Of a stretch of 7,996 nt of DNA, positions 1-5,411 are shown one piece after another. How positions within the stretch are numbered: position 1 is the stretch's first letter; each line of letters starts with the position of its first letter. The translations under genes were made by a program, and so were the position numbers. Source of the DNA: Firmicutes bacterium ZCTH02-B6 (GTDB lineage Bacteria > Bacillota > Limnochordia > Limnochordales > ZCTH02-B6). The stretch lies in the NCBI GenBank assembly GCA_002159155.1, contig LZRQ01000161.1, forward strand, positions 1 to 7,996, read 5' to 3'. The notes below the pieces were generated by a model that saw nothing but the letters and a program-made list of their open reading frames with translations, did no database searches and was not told the origin of the DNA.

Positions 1-802
1 TGGCGGCTCCATCCGCCTCGGCGGGCAAGAGCTGCTGACCATGGACGACGAGACGTTCCGCAAGGACGTCCGCTGGACGAAGATCGCGATGGTATTTCAG
101 GGGGCCATGAACGCCCTGAACCCTGTCTTGACGGTCGGCAGTCAAATCGCAGAGGCGATCGTGGCGCACGAAAAGGTCAGCAAGGAAGAGGCCGAGCGGC
201 GGGCCAAAGGTCTTTTGGAAATGGTGGGCATTAACCCGGCCCGCTATCACCATTACCCCCACGAGTTCAGCGGCGGCATGAAGCAGCGGGCCGTCATCGC
301 CATGGCCCTTGCCTGTAACCCGGAGGTCGTCATCGCCGATGAGCCGACGACCGCTCTTGACGTCATGGTGCAGGCGCAAGTCCTTAAGGCCATTGCCGAG
401 CTGCGGGAGCGGCTGAACTTGTCCATGATCCTGGTCAGCCACGACTTGTCCGTGATCGCCCAGACGTGCGACGACGTCGCGGTGATGTACGCCGGCAAGA
501 TCGTTGAGTATGGACCGGTGGAGGAGATCTTCGTCCGCCCCCGGCACCCCTATACGCAAGGTCTAGTCCAGGCGTTCCCCGACATTGCGGCAGAGCGGGC
601 GCCGATCGTTTCCATTCCCGGCACGCCTCCCAACCTGGCCAATCCTCCCAGTGGGTGCCGGTTCAATCCCCGTTGCCCGCTGGCCACCGACGAGTGCCGT
701 CGACTCGAGCCTGAACTGATAGAGAAGGGCGCGGCCCGTCATCGCGTCGCCTGCCACCTGGTTTCGCCGGGCGGGGAAGCGCCGGAGGTGAAGTTCGCAT
801 GA
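1..802 (+). CDS. DppD/OppD-like ABC transporter ATP-binding protein, 5'-truncated
   Basis: One of two ATPases that hydrolyse ATP at the cytoplasmic face of a Dpp/Opp-type importer. The reading frame is open from base 2, so the true start lies outside the window. The first visible residues are GGSIRLGGQELLT, followed by a methionine (base 41) that is internal rather than the start. The Walker A loop is therefore missing. Visible, numbered from base 2: Q-loop in VFQGAMNALNPV (about 31-42), signature FSGGMKQR (89-96), Walker B VVIADEP (109-115) with the catalytic Glu, and H-loop His in LVSHDL (144-149). A C-terminal oligopeptide-type domain follows, with HPYTQGL and PPSGCRFNPRCPLA. Four cysteines (219, 225, 232, 251) match the set conserved in this family. 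The stop codon overlaps the next gene's start by ATGA, so translation is probably coupled. The family is certain. The substrate is not: these ATPases serve peptides, nickel or oligosaccharides, and the QGAMNALNPV form of the Q-loop region occurs, as I recall, in many sugar-type members. Confidence 0.95.
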   Translation, partial: GGSIRLGGQELLTMDDETFRKDVRWTKIAMVFQGAMNALNPVLTVGSQIAEAIVAHEKVSKEEAERRAKGLLEMVGINPARYHHYPHEFSGGMKQRAVIAMALACNPEVVIADEPTTALDVMVQAQVLKAIAELRERLNLSMILVSHDLSVIAQTCDDVAVMYAGKIVEYGPVEEIFVRPRHPYTQGLVQAFPDIAAERAPIVSIPGTPPNLANPPSGCRFNPRCPLATDECRRLEPELIEKGAARHRVACHLVSPGGEAPEVKFA

Positions 803-1833
803 CCACGTCCACGTCGGACATTCTTCTGGAAGCCCGCAACTTGGTGAAGCACTTCCCCTTGCGCCGCAGCCTGAGCCAGGCGCTGCGGGGGGAACGGCCG
901 GCGGTGAGGGCCGTTGACGGCGTCAGCTTTTTTGTACGGCGCGGGGAGATACTGGGATTGGTCGGCGAGTCAGGGTGCGGGAAGACGACCACTGGCCGGC
1001 TGCTCCTGCGGCTCGAAGAGCCTACCAGCGGGGAGATCATCTTTGACGGCCAGGACATCATGAAGCTGTCTCCAAAGGAGATGACCCGTCTCCGCCGGCG
1101 CATGCAGATCGTGTTCCAGGACCCGTATGACTCCATGAATCCCAACCTGGATATCTTCAGCATCGTCGCGGAGCCGTTGCGTATTCAAGGCCTGGCCAAC
1201 AGCCGCAAAGAGGTGGAGGAGCGGGTCGCACGGGCGCTGACCGATGTGGAGCTCGTGCCCGTCGAGGAGTACATGCACCGCTACCCCAAGGAGCTGTCCG
1301 GCGGGCAGCGGCAGAGGGTGGCCATCGCCCGGGCGTTGGTTCTCGAACCCGACTTCGTCGTGGCGGACGAGCCGGTGTCCATGCTGGACGTGTCCATCCG
1401 CGGCGGCATCCTCAAGATCTTGCAGCGGCTCGTGCGCGAGCGTGGGCTGTCGCTCGTTTTCATCACCCACGACCTGGCCTTGGCCCGGCATTTTTGCGAC
1501 CGGGTGGCTGTGATGTACCTGGGCCAGATCGTCGAGCAGGCCTCCTCCGATGAGCTGGTCCACCGGGCCCATCACCCGTACACCCAAGCCCTCATGCAGG
1601 CGGTGCTGTCAACGGATCCGCGCCGGAAGCACATCTACACGGGCCTTAAAGGCGAGATTCCCAATCCCGCCAATCCGCCTTCCGGTTGCCGCCTGCATCC
1701 CCGCTGTCCGTTGGCCAGCGACCGTTGCAGGAGGGAAGTGCCGCCCCTGGTCGAACACGCGCCCGGCCATTGGGCTGCGTGCCACCACGTGGATCAGGCG
1801 CTGGCCAGGCTGGAACAGTCGGCGGTCGGGTAA
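799..1833 (+). CDS. DppF/OppF-like ABC transporter ATP-binding protein
   Basis: Second ATPase of the same importer, expected to pair with the preceding DppD-like subunit in the cytoplasm and drive uptake. Its 344 residues are a normal full length. The ATG at 799 sits 8 bases after GGAGGTG (784-790), inside the end of the upstream gene. Motifs in order: Walker A GESGCGKTT (56-64), Q-loop VFQDPYDSMNP (105-115), signature LSGGQRQR (166-173), Walker B FVVADEP (186-192) with Glu191, D-loop SMLDVS, and H-loop His224 in FITHDL. The C-terminal oligopeptide-type domain begins near HHPYTQAL (258-265) and holds Cys297, Cys303, Cys310 and Cys328, in nearly the same spacing as its partner. All residues needed for ATP hydrolysis are present. 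The gene looks last in its operon, because a gap and a likely new promoter follow. No convincing intrinsic terminator is seen directly after the stop. The transported substrate is unknown. Confidence 0.96.
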   Translation: MTTSTSDILLEARNLVKHFPLRRSLSQALRGERPAVRAVDGVSFFVRRGEILGLVGESGCGKTTTGRLLLRLEEPTSGEIIFDGQDIMKLSPKEMTRLRRRMQIVFQDPYDSMNPNLDIFSIVAEPLRIQGLANSRKEVEERVARALTDVELVPVEEYMHRYPKELSGGQRQRVAIARALVLEPDFVVADEPVSMLDVSIRGGILKILQRLVRERGLSLVFITHDLALARHFCDRVAVMYLGQIVEQASSDELVHRAHHPYTQALMQAVLSTDPRRKHIYTGLKGEIPNPANPPSGCRLHPRCPLASDRCRREVPPLVEHAPGHWAACHHVDQALARLEQSAVG

Positions 1834-1920
1834 CACCACGACCAACCTACCGCAGGTGACGGCAGCGGCATGCTTTCGATGGGAGAAGAAGAAATCATTG
1901 GGTAATTCTCTGAAAAAACC

Positions 1921-1949
1921 TTGCCGCTGACCGCTGCGTCTGGTAGACT
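1921..1949 (+). promoter_or_regulatory. candidate sigma-A promoter for the cold-shock gene
   Basis: TTGCCG (1921-1926, 4 of 6 to the -35 consensus) and TAGACT (1944-1949, 4 of 6 to the -10) are separated by exactly 17 bases. The pair lies between the ABC operon and csp, oriented toward csp. Transcription would begin near 1955-1957 and give a leader of about 75 bases. Long leaders are typical of cold-shock genes. Both boxes are imperfect, so this is a plausible reading rather than a firm call. Confidence 0.45.
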
Positions 1950-2011
1950 CTAACCAGATGGGTGTGGGCAGGCACGGACGCACCTGCCGCCCCATTGTCA
2001 CCACAGGCAGC

Positions 2012-2017
2012 GGGAGG
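2012..2017 (+). promoter_or_regulatory. ribosome binding site of the cold-shock gene
   Basis: GGGAGG is the only strong Shine-Dalgarno word before the conserved start of the cold-shock domain. It is 12 bases from the ATG at 2030, longer than usual. An out-of-frame ATG at 2019 lies just 1 base after it, too close for normal use. The conserved family N-terminus (MARGRVKWF) fixes 2030 as the start despite the long spacing. Confidence 0.55.
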
Positions 2018-2029
2018 CATGGCGGTTTC

Positions 2030-2254
2030 ATGGCACGCGGTCGAGTCAAGTGGTTCAGCAACGAGAAGGGCTACGGCTTCATCGAGCGAGACGGCGGCGA
2101 GGACGTCTTTGTCCACTACAGCGCCATTCAGCAGGAGGGCTTCAAGACCCTCGAGCAAGGCGAAGAGGTGGAGTTTGAGGTCGTCCAGGGTGCTCGTGGT
2201 CCTCAGGCGGCCAACGTGTTGCGCTTGAACCCAACCGGCGGCTCGCGGTTTTGA
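2030..2254 (+). CDS. csp: cold-shock domain protein (CspA family)
   Basis: Small single-domain nucleic-acid-binding protein of 74 residues. The family binds single-stranded RNA and DNA and melts mRNA secondary structure in the cytoplasm, at low temperature or constitutively. The RNA-binding motifs are clear: RNP1-like KGYGFI (13-18) and RNP2-like VFVHY (26-30), on a five-strand OB-fold scaffold with the typical VKWFS start and GPQAANV end. A longer in-frame ORF reaches back to 1958, but its extra 24 residues resemble nothing in the family and overlap the likely leader, so I chose 2030. After the domain there is a short tail, LRLNPTGGSRF, slightly longer than the usual 65-70 residue proteins. 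The gene appears monocistronic: a candidate promoter lies upstream and a hairpin terminator follows about 90 bases after the stop. Whether it is cold-induced or a constitutive paralogue cannot be read from the coding sequence. Confidence 0.95.
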   Translation: MARGRVKWFSNEKGYGFIERDGGEDVFVHYSAIQQEGFKTLEQGEEVEFEVVQGARGPQAANVLRLNPTGGSRF

Positions 2255-2346
2255 CCGAACCGGCTGGCGCCCGGTGTAGGGCCGGCACGGCTGTGGGCCC
2301 GCCGGCGGCGTCCCCCGGGGTAACCCAATTATAGCCAGCAAAGCGC

Positions 2347-2376
2347 AAAGGACCGGCGCAAAGCGACCGGTCCTTT
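2347..2376. terminator. likely bidirectional intrinsic terminator between convergent genes
   Basis: A perfect 10-base inverted repeat, AAAGGACCGG (2347-2356) and CCGGTCCTTT (2367-2376), encloses a 10-base loop. On the plus strand the GC core is followed by TTTGTGTGTT, a moderate U tract. On the minus strand it is followed by TTTGCGCTTTG. It lies between the end of csp (2254) and the end of the permease gene (2465), the right place to stop transcription from both sides. The rest of the 210-base gap shows no gene. Confidence 0.7.
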
Positions 2377-2464
2377 GTGTGTTACGATTCGGCGGCCAGC
2401 GGCGCCGGAACTGTCGCCGGCACCCTCCAGGTTGGCCGCACCTCGCATTCTCAGGCTGCCCCGC

Positions 2465-3832
2465 TCAGCGGAGCATGAGCGGGATTTGCAGGTAGAGCCC
2501 AAGGGTGGCCACCAACAAGGACGGCACGGCGGTGACCAGGCCAGGCCAGAACCACTCCATGAACGTGACGCCGCGGCCTTCCTGCCGCTCCAGCATGCCT
2601 ATGGCAACGATGTTGGCCGTGGAACCGATGAAGGTCAAGTTGCCCAGGATGGTGCCGCCCATCAGCATGCCCCACCACAGCGGCGTCACAGGCACGCCCA
2701 CTGCGGCTAGATCGCCCACGATCGGGATGAAGCTCGCTACTGCCAGCACGTTGTCCATTAACGCTGTCAGAATGCCGATGCTCCAGGTGATCAGGAAGAA
2801 CAGCGTCGTCAGGTTACCCTGCGTCGCGTTGATCATGGCTTGGGCGATATGCTCCGTCACGCCAACGTAGCGGAGGGTGCCGGCCGACGCAAACAGCAGC
2901 ATAAAGAACAGGAGCGTCCACCAGTCGACGCGGGTTTCCACCAGGTGCTTGGCCCGCTTACGCTCGATGAAAAGCACAATGCCGGCGGCGAGCAGGGCAA
3001 CACCGATCAACATGATGTTATGATCGAGCCCAAGCCAGTGCTCAATGTTTTTGTGCAACAAAAGCCCGGCGATGGTGCCTACAAAGAGGAGCGACGGGAC
3101 GAGGATACTCTCCTGGGAGCCCGCCTCCGTGGACGACTTGCGGGACTCGATGGCCGCCTGCAGCTCGGCCATGGGTTTACGGAAGTACCAGAACGAGAGC
3201 ACGACGGTCGTAATCAGTGCCGCGATGGAAATGGGCGTGGCCCAGCGCAAAAAGTCCGGAAACGATAACCCGGCCCGCAAGGCGATGAGCACGCCGATAG
3301 GGTTGCCCACTACGGTGGCGCTGCTGCCGATGTTGGTGGCAAAGACCACCATAATGAGGTACGGCACCGGCTTTAGACCGTAGTGCTTGGCGATACGCAT
3401 GGTGAGGGCGGCCATAAAGAGAATTGACGTGACTTCATCCACGAGGGCGGCTGACAGGAAGGAGAGTCCCATCAACGCCACCATCAGGGTAACGGCGCCC
3501 TTATTAATGGACGGCAGCACCCTGTCCAAGAGCCGCGCAAAGAAGTCCTTCTCTTCCAAGTAGCCGATGACGATCATCATGCCAACAAGGAACAGGATGA
3601 CGTCCAGGCTGGCGAATTCGATGAAGTGCTCCACGTCCAGCATTCCCGACGCGAACAAGAGCGCAATCCCGGTCAACGCAAATGCCAACCGGAACTCCCA
3701 GTAAAAGAGCGTGCCAAAGATGAACCCGGAGAAGATGGTCGTCGCCAGCACCTGCTGTGGGGTGAAACCGGTGACGGATGTAATGAGAGCGACTAAGCCG
3801 ACGAGCAGTACGTACCCAATTGCTTTCTTCAT
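2465..3832 (-). CDS. ArsB/NhaD/SLC13-type ion permease
   Basis: Polytopic inner-membrane transporter of 455 residues, with roughly ten to twelve hydrophobic segments visible along its length. It resembles the ion-transporter superfamily that includes ArsB (arsenite), NhaD (Na+/H+) and SLC13-like carriers. These have two inverted halves, and both are visible: half one has SAALVDEVTS (127-136) then ATNIGSSATVVGNPIGV (165-181), and half two has TALMDNVLAV (356-365) then LGNLTFIGSTANIVAIG (396-412). A soluble, charged stretch near 218-245 probably links the halves. The frame opens at a GTG at 3862, but that GTG is part of an AGGAGGTG Shine-Dalgarno word, so I chose the ATG at 3832, preceded 7 bases upstream by AAGGTGA. 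The gene lies about 118 bases after nuoN on the same strand, with a hairpin between. It could be read through from the nuo operon or have its own promoter; I see no good promoter. The substrate is unknown: Na+/H+, arsenite, sulfate and dicarboxylate are all possible. Confidence 0.85.
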   Translation of the reverse strand: MKKAIGYVLLVGLVALITSVTGFTPQQVLATTIFSGFIFGTLFYWEFRLAFALTGIALLFASGMLDVEHFIEFASLDVILFLVGMMIVIGYLEEKDFFARLLDRVLPSINKGAVTLMVALMGLSFLSAALVDEVTSILFMAALTMRIAKHYGLKPVPYLIMVVFATNIGSSATVVGNPIGVLIALRAGLSFPDFLRWATPISIAALITTVVLSFWYFRKPMAELQAAIESRKSSTEAGSQESILVPSLLFVGTIAGLLLHKNIEHWLGLDHNIMLIGVALLAAGIVLFIERKRAKHLVETRVDWWTLLFFMLLFASAGTLRYVGVTEHIAQAMINATQGNLTTLFFLITWSIGILTALMDNVLAVASFIPIVGDLAAVGVPVTPLWWGMLMGGTILGNLTFIGSTANIVAIGMLERQEGRGVTFMEWFWPGLVTAVPSLLVATLGLYLQIPLMLR

Positions 3833-3838
3833 CCTGTC

Positions 3839-3868
3839 GTCACCTTGTGGGGTGACTGTCACCTCCTA
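3839..3868 (-). promoter_or_regulatory. permease leader with two Shine-Dalgarno words in repeated GGTGAC/GTCACC
   Basis: Read on the minus strand, AGGAGGTGA (3868-3860) comes first and AAGGTGA (3846-3840) second. Only the second has a start codon at normal distance (ATG at 3832). The leader holds GGTGAC, GTCACC and GGTGAC in turn (plus-strand 3858-3863, 3851-3856, 3839-3844). The middle copy can pair with either neighbour, which would mask one or the other Shine-Dalgarno word. The repeats are read directly; any regulatory role is inference. Confidence 0.5.
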
Positions 3869-3906
3869 GCAGTGGAATTGCCATTGTGGAGGCAAGGATA
3901 CACGAA

Positions 3907-3931
3907 GGGCGGCGCGATGTGCGCGCCGCCC
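3907..3931 (-). terminator. GC-rich hairpin after nuoN, probable terminator or processing stem
   Basis: A perfect 10-base stem, GGGCGGCGCG (3907-3916) and CGCGCCGCCC (3922-3931), has a 5-base loop and begins about 20 bases after the nuoN stop. On the minus strand it is followed by TTCGTGTATCCTT, which is not a proper U tract. It may end the nuo transcript only in part, pause polymerase, or protect the 3' end of nuo mRNA while the permease is expressed at another level. Confidence 0.6.
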
Positions 3932-3950
3932 CCCCGCAGCATGCTCAGGC

Positions 3951-5411
3951 TCAGAACGCCATTGAGATCCAGGCCGGGACGACCTGCACGGCGCTGACGA
4001 TCTGTACGAAGGTGTCGGGGAACAGGCCCAGCGCCAACGTACCCAGCACCCCGATGACCGCCGCCCAGCGCAAACCCGCCGGAGCCGGCAAGGGCGCCTT
4101 GTCGTCCGCCTCCCTCAGATACATCGTGCGGACGACGCCCCAGTAGTAGGGGATGGAGATGATGCTGTTGATCATCATCACCACCGCCAGCCACGTCAGG
4201 TCAGCGCCGACGGCCGCCTGGATGAGGTAGAACTTGCCAAAGAAGCCAGCGGTCGGCGGGATACCGATGAGGCTCAGCAGGAAGATGGTGAGCGCCAGCG
4301 CAAAGAAAGGCGCACGCTGTCCCAACCCCTTGAAGTCGCTGATCTCCTCCGACGGGTGCTGCCGTCCCAGAAGAATTACCACTGCAAACGCGCCGATCGT
4401 CATAAAGGCGTACCCCATGAGGTAATACAGCATGGCGGATACGGCCCGGTCAGAGGCGACGGCAAGCCCGACCATGATGTAACCTGCCTGGGCCACCGCC
4501 GAGTACGCGAGCATGCGGCGCATATTGGTCTGTAGAATGGCGGTGATATTGCCCACCGTCATGGAGATGACGGCCAGCACGATGAATACCGTGCGCCACT
4601 CATCCGCCAGAGCCGGCAGGCCGACCAGGAAGATGCGCAGCGCCGCGCCAAAGGCGGCCGCCTCGCTGGCGGTAATCAAAAACGCGGCTACCGGCGCAGG
4701 CGATCCATGGTACACGTCCGGCGCCCACATGTGGAACGGGACCGCGGCCATCTTGACGCCCAACCCGGCGATGAGGAACATCATGCCGGCCACCAGCACT
4801 GGCGCGAGACTGCCGTTGTGCGCCAACGCCTGGGCGATGTCCCGCAGGTGCGTGCTGCCCGCCACGCCAAACAGCAGCGACATGCCAAACAGCACAATGC
4901 CGCTGGAAACCGCTCCGATGAGGATGTACTTGAGCGCCGCCTCCGTCGAGCGCGGGCTCTTGCGCAGCATCCCGGACAAGCTGTAGGAGGCCAGCGACAG
5001 GCACTCCAGGCCCAGGTAGATGGTGAGCAGGTTCAGAGACCCGGTCATGAACATCATGCCCACCGTAGCCAGGAGCAGCAACAGGTAGAACTCCCCAGCC
5101 GGCAAGCGGTTTCGATGGACATAGTCCAGCGAAACCAGCACCGTCATCGCGGCAACGGCCAAAAAGATGGCCTTGAAAAGGTTCGCGTAACCATCAACCA
5201 TGACCGTGCCGCTCCAAATCTCAGCCGTCTGGCCCCACACGCGGTTCACGAGGACGGCCGCGGACGCCGCAATGCCCAGGATGGCCAGGACCCCTGGCAG
5301 GCGAGACTGCCGCCAGGTGAGCCCGGCCGCCAGCACAACCATGCCGGCGGCGGCGAGGACGATCTCCGGCAAGATCAGCCCCAGGCTGCCGTCAACAGGC
5401 ATCAGCGTCAC
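3951..5411 (-). CDS. nuoN: NADH-quinone oxidoreductase subunit N
   Basis: Antiporter-like inner-membrane subunit of complex I, one of three that carry protons as electrons pass from NADH to quinone. Length is 486 residues, normal for the family, with about 14 membrane helices. Expected functional residues: Glu136 in helix 5 (LGLECLSLASY), Lys161 (ALKYIL), Lys220 in the broken helix 7 (GVKMAAVPFHMWAPDVY), and Lys393 in helix 12 (FFGKFYL). The helix-8 position that is Lys247 in E. coli (FLATASK) is Glu250 here (FLITASE), an unusual charge reversal. The GTG at 5411 overlaps the nuoM stop (GTGA) but lies only 2 bases after GGAGGG (5419-5414). An in-frame ATG at 5402 is 11 bases after it and would give a 483-residue protein 5 bases after nuoM. 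Either is possible. It is the last nuo gene, as in most nuo operons, and is followed by a hairpin. Confidence 0.97.
   Translation of the reverse strand: MTLMPVDGSLGLILPEIVLAAAGMVVLAAGLTWRQSRLPGVLAILGIAASAAVLVNRVWGQTAEIWSGTVMVDGYANLFKAIFLAVAAMTVLVSLDYVHRNRLPAGEFYLLLLLATVGMMFMTGSLNLLTIYLGLECLSLASYSLSGMLRKSPRSTEAALKYILIGAVSSGIVLFGMSLLFGVAGSTHLRDIAQALAHNGSLAPVLVAGMMFLIAGLGVKMAAVPFHMWAPDVYHGSPAPVAAFLITASEAAAFGAALRIFLVGLPALADEWRTVFIVLAVISMTVGNITAILQTNMRRMLAYSAVAQAGYIMVGLAVASDRAVSAMLYYLMGYAFMTIGAFAVVILLGRQHPSEEISDFKGLGQRAPFFALALTIFLLSLIGIPPTAGFFGKFYLIQAAVGADLTWLAVVMMINSIISIPYYWGVVRTMYLREADDKAPLPAPAGLRWAAVIGVLGTLALGLFPDTFVQIVSAVQVVPAWISMAF

Noticed and set aside
1863..1929. 8-base inverted repeat CAGCGGCA / TGCCGCTG as a terminator for the ABC operon.
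   Set aside because: The arms are 51 bases apart, no U tract follows, and the right arm overlaps the candidate -35 box; probably chance in GC-rich DNA.
1958..2029. 24-residue N-terminal extension of the cold-shock protein.
   Set aside because: The extra residues match nothing in the family, the segment overlaps the likely leader, and the conserved start is at 2030.
2328..2333. Perfect TATAAT on the minus strand, oriented into csp as a possible antisense promoter.
   Set aside because: No -35-like hexamer lies 16-18 bases upstream (the positions read as CCGGTC-type sequence), and the TG of an extended -10 is off by one base.
3833..3862. GTG start at 3862 for the permease, adding 10 residues.
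   Set aside because: The GTG is the end of an AGGAGGTG Shine-Dalgarno word and has no ribosome binding site of its own; the ATG at 3832 has AAGGTGA at 7 bases.
3878..3895. 5-base inverted repeat TTGCC / GGCAA upstream of the permease as an operator.
   Set aside because: The arms are short, the loop is 8 bases, and there is no adjoining promoter, so chance is the simpler explanation.
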